Assembly (NCBI GenBank): GCA_009602725.1
Contig: WELB01000107.1
Location: 202,172 to 218,197, forward strand
Length of the DNA: 16,026 nt
Direction: 5' to 3'
Source: Spirogloea muscicola
Lineage: Eukaryota; Streptophyta; Zygnematophyceae; Spirogloeales; Spirogloeaceae
Shown: piece after piece, positions 1 through 8,331 of the stretch
Layout: each line of letters begins with the position of its first letter
Numbering within the stretch: the stretch's first letter is position 1
The notes under the pieces: model-generated
Databases searched by the model: none
Told to the model about the DNA's origin: nothing
Seen by the model: only the letters and a program-made list of their open reading frames with translations
Program-made: the position numbers and the translations under genes

Positions 1-82
1 CTCCCCGTTAGTGGGAATGGCGGGGCGGAGGAGAGGGGGAGGAGGGGGGGAGGGAGGGGTGGCGGCTCCCCGTTAGTGGGAA
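1..82 (+). repeat. Duplicated CTCCCCGTTAGTGGGAA motif
   Basis: The 17-base motif CTCCCCGTTAGTGGGAA occurs at the first base of the window and again at 66-82, about 65 bases apart. Between them lies an almost pure purine, G-rich tract. The first copy touches the window edge, so the array may continue outside. Related GGCTCCCCG cores recur at about 991, 1040 and 1141. No function can be assigned. Confidence 0.6.
18..60 (+). other. G-rich purine tract, possible G-quadruplex
   Basis: A run of G tracts separated by single A residues fills this stretch, with a second uninterrupted run of nine G at about 221-229. Closely spaced G runs of three or more can fold into a G-quadruplex; that is a general rule and not something shown here. 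There is no gene nearby to relate it to. Confidence 0.4.
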
Positions 83-340
83 CGGGGGCTCGCCGGCGGC
101 TGCAGGAGGGGCCGCGGATTGGCGGACGGGGAATCTCCTCCGGCCTTCCTGGGATGAGCATCTTCGCTGCCCGGGCTCCGGAAGATTCCAGATCCCGCGA
201 ACCGCAGGTGAAAAGAAAGGGGGGGGGAGGTGGGCCGCCCAGTTGTCCCTCCTGCACTGGGAAGGTGCGGGCTACACTACACCCTGGCGCCGTCACCCCA
301 CTGTGGGATGACGGCGCCCTTTTGCCCCTCTCTGCCCGTC
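83..340. other. GC-rich stretch, no supported gene
   Basis: Open frames exist here only as expected from GC-rich DNA lacking stops. Their translations are low in complexity, rich in Arg, Gly and Pro, and show no domain that I recognise. I see no reliable splice-site pattern joining them to anything. It is best treated as intergenic. Confidence 0.4.
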
Positions 341-344
341 GTCC

Positions 345-600
345 TCTGCCTTCCTTGCATCTGAGCTGGGCTCTCTCCATCGTAGCTGCTAAGCGTTGTT
401 GGCCCCTTCGAACCTTTTGTCAATTCTTTTTCGGCTGGCTTTTCACAGCCCCCTTGCCCATCTCTTAATACACACGCATCCTTGCCCCTATTGGGAGTGC
501 CACCTCTTCTCCATCCAAGCCATCGCCTCACTGGCAAACTTGTTTGGGCTGGCTTTTCTTCATTTCCACAACCCGCGTCCACCTTTAGCCAGATCTGTTC
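345..600 (-). repeat. Fragment of the local dispersed repeat family, inverted
   Basis: Bases 391-445 are the reverse complement of a motif found in the long repeats at 2803-2835 and 7584-7625: a GGCCCCTTCG core followed by a CTTTTGTCAA-like tail and a GGCTTTTCACAGCCCC stretch. The same GGGCTGGCTTTTC phrase recurs at about 546. The fragment is therefore an old, inverted and degraded member of the repeat family that dominates 1266-3541 and 6867-8750. No intact ORF is carried. Confidence 0.6.
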
Positions 601-644
601 CGTCTTTCTGCCTGAACAGTGTACTGACTGTAATAGCCCCCTTT

Positions 645-679
645 CATTTCATGCGCACCGCGCGGTGCGCATGGAAATG
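645..679. repeat. Near-perfect palindrome, no spacer
   Basis: The core 650-673 is a perfect 24-base palindrome, CATGCGCACCGC followed directly by its reverse complement. The symmetry extends outward for five more bases on each side (CATTT at 645 and AAATG ending at 679) if one extra G is allowed on the right arm. The GC-rich core could extrude as a cruciform or form a hairpin in RNA. It sits between the repeat fragment at 345-600 and the GC-rich island starting near 790. Confidence 0.85.
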
Positions 680-779
680 CCTTGCCCCCAAAAGAAGAGA
701 GTGTAAGGAACTCTGAAAGACAGATTTCCCAGTGCACAGCAATGCCTCATCTCCTCAGTGTTATTTACTAGGATGTGAG

Positions 780-1265
780 ACGAGGACGTTAGTCGGGGAA
801 ATTTTTTATTTGCCCGACCTCGGGCGGGGCCAGATACAGCGCCTGGGCGCCGCCGCCGGGCCCACGCTGGCAGGCGTCGGCGGAGCCACGCGCTCCCGAA
901 GGTCACGTTGAACTCGTCGGGGAGGGGCGGTGGCCCGACGGTCACATCGGCGCCTCGGACCCCGCCCGACGATGCCGCAGACGCTGGCCGGGGCTCCCCG
1001 GTCGCCGTTGACCCGGCGGGGGTGGGGGGCACCACCCGCCGGCGGCTCCCCGACGCCCGGTTGTCGGGCGGCACGAATCGTCGGGCTGCGGACGGCCACC
1101 ACGTCAGCAGCTCGCCGCGCTGGCGTCACGCAACGAGCCCGGGCTCCCCGGCGCCTTCGCCGGCGCGCCAGCCGCTTTCCCGGCGGCCTGCGGCGCGTGC
1201 GGGGAATCTCGGAGAATCGGCGGCGGCGGCGCCAGTTGGCAGCAGCAGCGGCATTGGATCGACCT
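780..1265. other. Very GC-rich island, no assignable gene
   Basis: The base composition jumps sharply after an ATTTTTTATTT stretch at about 801-811 and drops back at about 1265. Open frames exist on both strands, but translations in competing frames look equally random (Arg/Pro/Ala-rich) and none shows a recognisable domain. GGGGCTCCCCGG-like palindromic cores recur at about 991, 1040 and 1141, echoing the motif at the window start. It could be a CpG-rich promoter region, the remnant of a GC-rich exon, or part of a mobile element. Confidence 0.4.
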
Positions 1266-1299
1266 GAAGAGAAAGTGCTCGCCCATAGAAAAAGGGGGC

Positions 1300-1440
1300 C
1301 AGCAAAGAAGAAAGAGCTCGCCCATTGAGGATAGGGGCTGGTATAAGGGCTGGAACAGCCAGCCCAAGAAAGAATGAGCAGAGTACAAGAAGCCCAAGAA
1401 GAAGGGGGCCAGGCGAAGCACTAAGGCGAAGCACTAAGAA
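1300..1440 (-). repeat. Outer left arm of nested inverted repeat
   Basis: This stretch is the reverse complement, with small indels, of 2611-2715. Shared landmarks are CTCGCCCATTGAGGATAGG, the GGCTGGAA/CCAGCCCA pair, AAAGAATGA, GGGGGCCAGG and a CGAAGC(A)CTAAGAAA end. The left arm has extra bases, including a GGCGAAGCACTAA duplication near 1412-1437. The arms flank a further, inner inverted repeat. Confidence 0.75.
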
Positions 1441-1480
1441 AGAAGCACAAAAAAAGAAACAAAGCAGCTACTAACTACTA

Positions 1481-1657
1481 GCCAGCAAAGCCAGCCCAGA
1501 AAGAGTGGACAAAGTCGAAAGCCAAAAAGAAACACACAGCCAGGCAGCTAGACAATGAGACAACAAGGAAGCTCAATACCCAAGGGTGGGCAACATCAGG
1601 TCGGAGTAGCTCGAAGCAGGAAAAGATGCATTCAGACGCGACCCAGAAGCAGCCGCG
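1481..1657 (-). repeat. Inner left arm of large inverted repeat
   Basis: Reading the reverse complement of 1907-2116 against this segment gives near-continuous agreement: GCCAGCAAAGCCAGCCCAGA at the outer end, GGCAGCTAGACAA and AGGAAGCTCAATACCCA in the middle, and a block through GATGCATTCAGACGCGACCC to AGCAGCCGCGATA at the inner end. By eye the arms agree at well over four bases in five; a few insertions make the right arm longer. The loop is about 250 bases. Confidence 0.85.
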
Positions 1658-1906
1658 ATAGCGCGGCCGGCACGCGAGTGGACGGCATGAGCAAGGGAGC
1701 GTTGGAGGGTCACGGAGAGCCGCATCCGAAAGACCTGGGCCAGAGAGAAGGCCCGCGGTGCCCATGAAATAAAACGGTGACCAAATGCAAGCCGATACAC
1801 TGTTCAGGCAAATACTGGGGGACTACACGTGATAAGCGTGTTGTGTAAAGAGCTTGGTAATCAGGAGCAGGTAATGACGAGCTCTTTGAGAGGGAAGGCC
1901 CTCCCT
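1658..1906. other. Loop of the inner inverted repeat
   Basis: About 250 bases separate the two arms. The translations in this stretch show no domain that I recognise. It contains a short internal near-repeat of AGAGCTTGGTAAT and GACGAGCTCTTTGAGAG (about 1848-1890). No RNA-gene structure is evident. Confidence 0.5.
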
Positions 1907-2116
1907 TATCGCGGCTGCTTCTGGGTCGCGTCTGAATGCATCTTTTCCGGCGTCGAGCTACTCTGACCTGATGTTGCTCACCCGTGGGTATTGAGCTTCC
2001 TGTGGTTTCGTTGTGTCTTCTTGTCTAGCTGCCTAGCTCCCTTTCCCTAGCTGTGTGTGTTTTTCTTTCTTTGGCTTTCGGACATTGTCCATTCTTTCTG
2101 GGCTGGCTTTGCTGGC
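1907..2116 (+). repeat. Inner right arm of large inverted repeat
   Basis: Partner of 1481-1657, running TATCGCGGCTGCTTCTGGGT to GGGCTGGCTTTGCTGG. It has a longer middle section than the left arm, including CCTAGCTCCCTTTCCCTAGC and a TGTGTGTTTTTCTTTCTTTG stretch, so the duplex would contain bulges. A transcript crossing both arms would make a long imperfect hairpin. Confidence 0.85.
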
Positions 2117-2140
2117 CCCCTTTTCCGAGCTCTAGTTGGT

Positions 2141-3541
2141 GGCAGAAGGGCTTCGTATCTGGCATCTAGTATTCAGGCATCGATTAGCGAACTTTATGTT
2201 TTGACCCGTGGTTACTGAGCGGGTCACTTTGCTGTAGATTATGTAGGTCTTTAGATGTGCTTGCCTTTGTACTTGGCCTTTGGCCTTCGTTTGTTTCAAA
2301 TACACGAAATCTTTTTCTTAGGGCGAGCACTTTCTCTTGTCCACTTCTTCTTTCTGATTGGGAAGGCCTCTCACAATTAGAAAGTGCTCGCCCCCAATTA
2401 ACGCCCACAATTAACCCGCTCTTGGAAATGCTATTTCTCTTTTTTGAAGGGATGCCTCTGATGCCTCTTTGTCGGCATCTCTTTCTTTGGGTTTCGACAT
2501 TGTCCACTGGCCAGAAGGAAGTGCTCGCCCATAGAGAAGAAGTGCTGCCCAAAAACAATGGACAATGTCCAAAGCCTAAGAAAGAAGAAGTGGCACTCCA
2601 AATGTGCCACTTTTCTTAGCGCTTCCCCTGGCCCCCTTCTCTTACTTTGTTCATTCTTTTTTGGGCTGGCTTTTCCAGCCCCTATCCTCAATGGGCGAGC
2701 CTTTTCTTCTTGCTTCTTTTCAGAAAGCACAGGGCCAGCCCAATCGAAGAATTACCTCTTCTGATGGGGGCGAGGGCTGTGAAAAGCTAGGCCGAAAGGC
2801 CTTAACAAGGTCCGAAGGGGCCGAAAAGCGCTGAATGACAAAATAAGCAAGTACCATGCAGGATAAACATTTAAACCTCTGCTTAGCAGCCGCAAGTGAG
2901 AAAGACTATCCGTCTGAAAGCATTCCATTTGACTAAAGCCAGAGGCTGCAGCTAGAGCACAGCCAGCAGGTCCAAGGCGTTCGCCATGGCTGGAGGGATT
3001 TGGGCAGGCGCGGAATACAAAAGCCAGCCAACAGAAGTATGAACAAGGCCCACTAGAACTGCTGGACTACATGGTCCAAGGGCAGCGGACTGCGGCAGAC
3101 GCAGCAGACAGCAATCAGCAAAACATGTAATGGTCGATGAAATGACATACCGGGAACCGAGCGGGTTGTTGCTTCCTTTGGGTGCCTTGTCTCGCCCTGG
3201 ACCTCTTGCATATTACAATACATTAAACCGGGCCCCCTTGACCATTGATAAGGCTGGTTCTCTGAAGCCCTGCACCTTGGCTACTCAAGCGCTTCATCAA
3301 TACATCTAATCTCTATTGCTTTTGGAAGAGCTTACTTTCTCAACGACAAAGGTACAGTAGAGCGGGTAACAGACACTGTCAAGGTCGCTGGACAAGTAAG
3401 TGTAAGGAAACCGGGCGGATGTCACCCTGTCCCGCCCTAGACCTAGTGCGCGTCTTCTTGCGCAATACAGTATGTAGCACTCACAGCTCAAGCCCGGCTT
3501 CGCTGTCGAGTACTTGTGCTTGTTTGAAAGATGACGAAAAT
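2141..3541 (+). repeat. Long dispersed repeat, copy A
   Basis: This segment is a diverged direct copy of 6867-8331. Shared landmarks in order are GGCAGAAGGGCTTC, GCATCGATTAG, CCCGTGGTTACTGAGCGGGT, TTCGTTTGTTTCAAATACAC, AGGCCTCTCACA, AACAAGGTCCGAAGGGGCCG, GTACCATGCA, CAAGGGCAGCGGACTGCGG, AACCGGGCGGATGTCACCCT and CAATACAGTATGTAG. The middle (about 2311-2760) differs by indels and carries extra GTGCTCGCCCATAG-type motifs in both orientations. Every frame I checked is interrupted relative to copy B, so it looks non-coding, like a non-autonomous or decayed mobile element. Target-site duplications were not found by eye. Confidence 0.8.
2611..2715 (+). repeat. Outer right arm of nested inverted repeat
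   Basis: This is the reverse-complement partner of 1300-1440 and lies inside the variable middle of repeat copy A. It carries CCTATCCTCAATGGGCGAGC, TTCATTCTTTTTTGGGCTGG and the GCTTCCCCTGGCCCCC end. The corresponding part of copy B does not contain it in this form, so the pairing is specific to the 1.3-2.7 kb region. Confidence 0.75.
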
Positions 3542-4599
3542 GGAGTCACAAATTGCGTTCCCCTTTCGGCTTTGGAAGAGCCCCTTCCCTGATCATTTCG
3601 ATCTGCACTTGCTGACTAGAGATTATTGAGCGCCCACTTGCAAGAGACACGGAGAGAGGTTTTAACTTTGAACCTTCGGTTCAGGAATTCATCAAAGGCA
3701 TCTCACGAATATTGACCTGGATGCACAACAAGCTAAGAGATCCTATTACCTATTCATAGTTGTGCTCTGCTGGACGTAGCAGCCGACTCTCAATGAATGC
3801 TACGGGATGACCAATTTGCAATAGAAAGACATCAATGCCGGTCAACGAGGCCGTCAAATGCAAGCTCAAACGGTTCTCCTTCCTGAGGTAAAGTCAAGAC
3901 AAGCGGAGACATAAAAAGTTCGTTGCATAGCCTCGAATACTATGTGGCACTCAGATTCCACTCTTACTACGTGGCATACAGTTGTAGGGTGCATCTGTCA
4001 AAGTGAGTGTCGTGAAAGACAGTGCAATATTCAGGCACTCTTGCAGGACAAACCTGCAACTATGCAAATCGCAACCAAAAAGTGTCTCACTTTGCGGAAC
4101 GGACCTGCAACTAAGAAGAGAAACGTATTGACGGCATATGCCGTGGCACACGCTGAGCCCTTACTGCTTCACTCCGGGTATCGCTTTTGCGTCAATGCCA
4201 ACCTCACTTTTCCCTACTACATGCCCCAAGTAAGCAAGTCTATTGCCTATTTCACGTATCTGGATAATTTGTCGTAAGATTGATTGTCATGGACCAACTG
4301 CAGCATTCAGCACGAGCACTGCGGTCACTAAACCTCGAAGATATCTTTGAATACACTAAACACAAGGTTGAATAAGGTGGAAGCAAATGTTGTCATACGT
4401 AAGCCCACAGCGGACGCCGCCAAGCGCCACAGCGGACGCCGCTTGCAGCAAAACCTTTACTGGTCCAGAGATTACTGACACTTGTCACGTGGTATATGAG
4501 CATATAGCCAGGAATACATATCGGCCAAAGAGACCATATGCATGGGCACGTGCTAGTAACAGTTTCGTGTTCAATGACAAGCAAAGCAGATGTTTGACA
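3542..4599. other. About 1 kb with no supported gene
   Basis: After similarity to repeat copy B fades near 3541, no long open frame with a recognisable domain appears on either strand. An open frame of 111 codons on the plus strand (3942-4277) matches nothing that I recognise. Short direct echoes such as ACCTGCAACTA (about 4051 and 4110) occur. The right end should hold the 3' untranslated region of the minus-strand LRR gene, which stops at 4600-4602. I could not place a polyadenylation signal. Confidence 0.5.
4405..4442 (+). repeat. Two-unit tandem repeat, 22-base period
   Basis: CCACAGCGGACGCCGC occurs twice, at 4405-4420 and 4427-4442, separated by CAAGCG. It is a short GC-rich duplication in mid-GC DNA downstream of the LRR gene. 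No function is inferred. Confidence 0.8.
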
Positions 4600-6477
4600 T
4601 TATGAGTCGTGGTTGCCATCACGATGGACATGATAAACTTCCACATCTTCAGGCGCACCATAAAAATGTCCGGAGAGCTGCCAAGGGGAGTCAAACAACT
4701 CTAAGCAGCCCGATTTGGAGGTCTTGGTAAGCGGGACTCTACACCCTAAGAATTTGCGATCATCATGGCCAACCTCGTAAATGTCCGGGCAGGTAGAGAG
4801 TATGTCATCAAGAAGAACAGTCAAACTCAACTTGGGGCATCTCTTCACGTGCAATGTCTGCAACTGTGAACAGGCTTTTACCAAGTGATGCACGTGGTGG
4901 GCTTGCAGATTCTGGCAGGAGAGACTCCTGACAGAGTCAAGCTTAAGGCTGCTCCGCGCATCCGGAAGGTCAGGAGCATCTCTAGATCCGGAAATCAAAG
5001 GCCAATCATCTGTATCTTCAAAAGAGCCATCAAGCTCAAGACCAACCAGGCAGCTAAGATTGCTGAGCATCTTCACCAACATCTTGCTGTTACTGAGAGA
5101 GCGCAATTCATATTCGGAGCCAAGGATGCTCAAGGATGTGAGACTTGGGCACCATCGTCTAAAGGATAGGAATTGCAGCTCCGCGTCCTCGTCACTTGCC
5201 TTGAGCGAGCATTGAAGGGAGCGCAAGAGTGGCAGCTTCTCGTGGTAAAACACCGTACCCTCATTGAAGCCGACGTCATACAGCTTGAGTGCCTGCAGAC
5301 TTGGCGTGCACACCAAGAGGAACTCAAGGAGATATGGCCAGGTACAACGCCACTTACTCAAGGCAAGCGTAGTGAGCGATTCCATCTGGCCGCTGCCACA
5401 GGGCAACAACTCGTCCAGATCTTCCCCTTGGGATTCGGGATTTTCTGGGCCTTCCAGGCAGAGATCACACAAACGAGGACAACTGGTGATGAAGGCACCC
5501 AACAAATCTGGCTCACCATAGAACTCATAATCGAGGGACACAAATACTTCTTCCAGGTGCGCCAAAACAGGCAGCTCTTGCAGCTCTTCATGGAAGTGCT
5601 TGACCCAGCACTGGTCAATGTCCAGCTTTGTGAGGAAGGGGCGCTCTGCCAATATTGTCAGCGCCAAATCCGTTGACAGCCCTGAGCACCTGTTCAGCTC
5701 TACACGCTGAAGCTGGCGGCAGTTGGATGCAATCTGCCGGACCCCAGAGGCCGTGATAGTACTGATGCTTGCCAGCGCGAGCACCTGCAGCTGCTGCAAA
5801 TTCTCCGCCACGTGCCGCAAGCCCTCGTCTGTTAATTTTGAGGTCAATTCTGAGGTCACACCATTACCGCGCCAGTTCATCCACGAGAGCTCCAGACACG
5901 TCAAACGCCGGCAGTGTGACGTGATGATGCGCACGTCCTCGTCTGCCAGCACGTCATGTCGCATCGTCAGGAGGCCGAAGTTCTAGGCTCTTCTGCAAAC
6001 AACAATTGCAGCTCCAGTCCTCCTCCATATTCGTGCTTGCAAAGCACATGCGCATGCGATAGAGGCCTCGCAGTCAGCAGAGCGGCGCAGAGGGCTGGCG
6101 ATGTCGTTCACCTTCCACGTTCATCCACTTCAGGCGGAGGCTCTCCAGCGCCGTGAGCCGAGTGAGGCTGCTGCGGGCGGCCGCACACTGGGCGTCCTGC
6201 AGGGTCAGTCGTCGGAGGCGCGGCGCGTGCTCGGTGGCGGCGACGTCCTCCGCGCCTGTGCTCGAGAACGTCCAGTCCAGGACCATGTGGAGCTCGGTGA
6301 GGCCCGGGAAGGCCGCCAGGAGGCGCGGGTCCTCGCCCGGCGGGCGGCCGGCGAGGCCGAGGCGCTCGAGCGCCGGCGCGGCGGCCGCCGGCGGGGGCCC
6401 GAGCACCAGCGGCACCGTGAAATCGCTCCGCCGCGCCTCCAGCGCTAGGCCGCGGCGGGCTTTGCGCACGACGGCGC
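4600..6477 (-). CDS. Leucine-rich-repeat (RNI-type, F-box/LRR-like) protein, 5' end missing
   Basis: This is a minus-strand gene in two visible exons: 6477-6112 and 5942-4600, with TAA at 4602-4600. The intron 6111-5943 has GTGAAC as donor and CTGGCAG as acceptor. This splice keeps the frame (phase 1) and joins ...LKWMNVE to DEDVRIITSHC, leaving 25 residues between successive LxL cores, the usual spacing of ribonuclease-inhibitor-type LRRs. About 568 residues are visible. Typical units include LTSLxL-like, LTDEGLRHVAENLQQLQVLAL and CRQLQRVELNRC patterns, continuing to CSQLQTLHVKRCPKL near the C-terminus. Such proteins often follow an F-box and present substrates to SCF ubiquitin ligases, but no F-box is visible because the sequence breaks at the N at 6478. 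The first exon is far more GC-rich than the second. The LRR class is secure; the ubiquitin role is inference. Confidence 0.85.
5943..6111 (-). other. Intron of the LRR gene
   Basis: This is a 169-base intron, read on the minus strand from GTGAAC to GGCAG. An alternative acceptor at 5983 (CCTAG before AACTTCGG) needs the weaker donor GTGGAA at 6118 and would insert about 15 residues into a 25-residue LRR, so it was not preferred. An in-frame TAG upstream of the internal ATG at 5964 shows that the second exon cannot simply extend into the first. Confidence 0.75.
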
Positions 6478-6478
6478 N
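6478..6478. other. Single N: collapsed gap or join
   Basis: The one ambiguous base of the window falls exactly where the GC-rich 5' exon of the LRR gene ends and a retrotransposon fragment of different composition begins. Both reading frames run up to it and then lose meaning. This fits a gap closed with one placeholder, a misjoin, or a truncated insertion whose exact edge could not be called. Confidence 0.7.
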
Positions 6479-6862
6479 AGAGCTTGGAAGGGGAAGGAGC
6501 CTTCCTCCACATTGCGTACAGGGTCGTGGAGGCATGGGAAGCGCATGGGAAAGTGCCAGCAGCCCAGGAAGGCTGCTTGCGCCGTCTGCTCCAACGACCG
6601 GCAGCCAAGGCCGCCCATGCGAGTAGGGAGGGAGGCCTGGAGGGAAGCTGAAGCTGAGGGGAAAGATGAAGAATGTAGTAGGGCTGCCAGGGACTGCTGA
6701 AGGGAGTCATCATATTCCTTGTAGAGCTCCGCCACCATGCCCAATGGGGCAACTGTCCGTTGCAGATAGCAAGCCCGTTGGCCGATGCAGCGGGTGAGGA
6801 TGGCCAACGCCAGCTGCGTGTCCCCAAGGAGGGGAAGGGAAGGGAGGGGGGCGAGGTGTTTT
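6479..6862 (-). pseudogene. Non-LTR retrotransposon reverse-transcriptase ORF fragment
   Basis: On the minus strand an open frame reads GDTQLALAILTRCIGQRA, then LQRTVAPLG, an EYDDSLQQSLAALL stretch, and LPTRMGGLGCRSLEQTAQAA followed by FLGCW. This arrangement (a GD.Q.A...LR.C..QR..YLLRT stretch, then LP...GGLGLRS....A.AAY..S) is, as I know the family, the region C-terminal to the polymerase core in LINE-type ORF2 proteins of algae, plants and fungi-like eukaryotes. The catalytic polymerase motifs would lie upstream, but that side is replaced by repeat copy B, and the downstream end is cut at the N. It is a relic with no start and no complete domain, so it is called a pseudogene. Family recognition is from memory. 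Confidence 0.65.
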
Positions 6863-6866
6863 TGAA

Positions 6867-8331
6867 GGCAGAAGGGCTTCATATCTGACATCTAGTATGC
6901 AGGCATCGATTAGTGACCTTTATGTTTCGACCCGTGGTTACTGAGCGGGTCAATTTGCTGTAGGTTATGTAGGTCTGTAGATGTGCTTGCCTTTGTACCT
7001 GGCCATTTGGCCTTCGTTTGTTTCAAATACACGAAATTCTCCGGACCTTTTCCTGTCTTTTTGAGAAAGGCCTCTCACAGCTAGCGCACGCTCTTGGAAA
7101 AGATTTCCTTTGTTGTAAAAACAGATGCCTCTGAAAGCCACTACAGCCAGCGCCCACTACTGCCCTTCAGCATCTCTAAGTAGAACAGAGTGCGTGTTGA
7201 GTGATGGAGGGCCTGAGTGGCCAAGTACAGAGGTAAGCACAAAGGGGGGGAGAGCTATGAAAGAAGAAGTGCTCGCCCATAGAGAAGAGGGGCTGGCAAG
7301 GGCTATGGAAGGTCAGCCCACAATAGTTATAACAAGGTCTGAAGGGGCTGGAATGGAAAGCGCGGCCAAATTGGCTGTTGGCTGTTAGAGGCCATCCCAA
7401 TGGAATTGACAAGGTCTGAAGGAACCGAATGGCGCAGAAAGCAAGGTACTAAGGGCTGGAAAGCATAAGGCCAGCCCAATCAAAGAAGTACTTCTTCCCA
7501 AATGGGGCGAGGGCTGGGAAAGATACAAAGTAGTGAGCTCTTCCAATGGGGGCGGGGGCTGTCAAAAGCCAGGCCGAATGGACTTGACAAGGTCCGAAGG
7601 GGCCGAAAAGCGCTGAATGATATAGGTAAGCAAGTACCATGCATGTAATCCTTCAGTAACCTCTGCGTAGTAGACGCAAGTCTGAAAGACCATCTGTCGG
7701 AAAGCAGTCCATTTGACTACAGCCAGGTGCTGCAGCTAGAGCACAGCCAGCACGCAGGTCCAAGGCTTTGGCCATGGACCGCTGGAGGGATCTGGACAGG
7801 CGCAGGATACAAATGCCAGTTGACAGAAGAGTGAACAAGGCCCACCAGAAATGCTGGACTAAATGGTCCAAGGGCAGCGGACTGCGGAAGACGCAGCAGA
7901 CAGCGGTCAGCAAAATTTGCAATGGTCGATGTGTATATGTACCGGGAACTGGTGCGGGTTTTTGCTTCCTTTGGGTGCCCTGTCTCGCCCTGGACCTCTT
8001 GCGCATTACAGTACATTTACCCCGGGCCCCCTTAACTACTGACAAGGCTGGTTTTCGAAGGGCCTGTACCTTGGCTACTCAAGCGCTCCATTACTTCATC
8101 TACTCTCTATTGCTTTTGGAAGAGCTTGGTTTCTCACCGACAAAAGTGGAGCGGGTAACAGACACTGCCAAGGTTGGATGAAAATTAAGTAGAAGGAAAC
8201 CGGGCGGATGTCACCCTGTCCCGCCCTAGACCTATTCCGCGTCTTCGTGCGCAATACAGTATGTAGTACTCACGGCTCAAGCCTGGCATCGCCGTCGATT
8301 ATTTGTGCTTATTTGGAAGATGACGAGAATG
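6867..8331 (+). repeat. Long dispersed repeat, copy B
   Basis: Direct diverged copy of 2141-3541, in the same order and orientation, starting 4,726 bases further on. Both copies begin at GGCAGAAGGGCTTC and lose similarity after GGAAGATGACGAGAATG. Copy B has its own insertions in the middle, with several internal units of the form ACAAGGTCTGAAGGGGC (7332, 7409, 7586). Plus-strand open frames at 7768-8181 and 8208-8516 are disrupted in copy A and show no known domain, so I regard the element as non-coding. The left edge directly abuts the reverse-transcriptase fragment. Confidence 0.8.

Noticed and set aside
649-1328. Overlapping open frames on both strands of the GC-rich island
   Set aside because: Several frames are open at once, and all translate to composition-driven sequence without a known domain or a supporting splice model.
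3942-4277. Plus-strand open frame of 111 codons
   Set aside because: No recognisable domain, no clear start context or splice partner; a frame of this length is plausible by chance over 1 kb of mid-GC DNA.
4405-4442. CRISPR-like array
   Set aside because: There are only two units, with a 6-base spacing, in a eukaryotic genome; it is a simple tandem duplication.
5982-6119. Alternative LRR intron using donor GTGGAA (6118) and acceptor CCTAG (5983)
   Set aside because: It keeps the frame but uses a poor donor and stretches one leucine-rich repeat to about 40 residues; the chosen junction gives 25 with better sites.
6108-6827. Minus-strand 239-codon frame crossing the N
   Set aside because: It reads through the ambiguous base and uses frames different from both the LRR exon and the reverse-transcriptase fragment; it is an artefact of the join.
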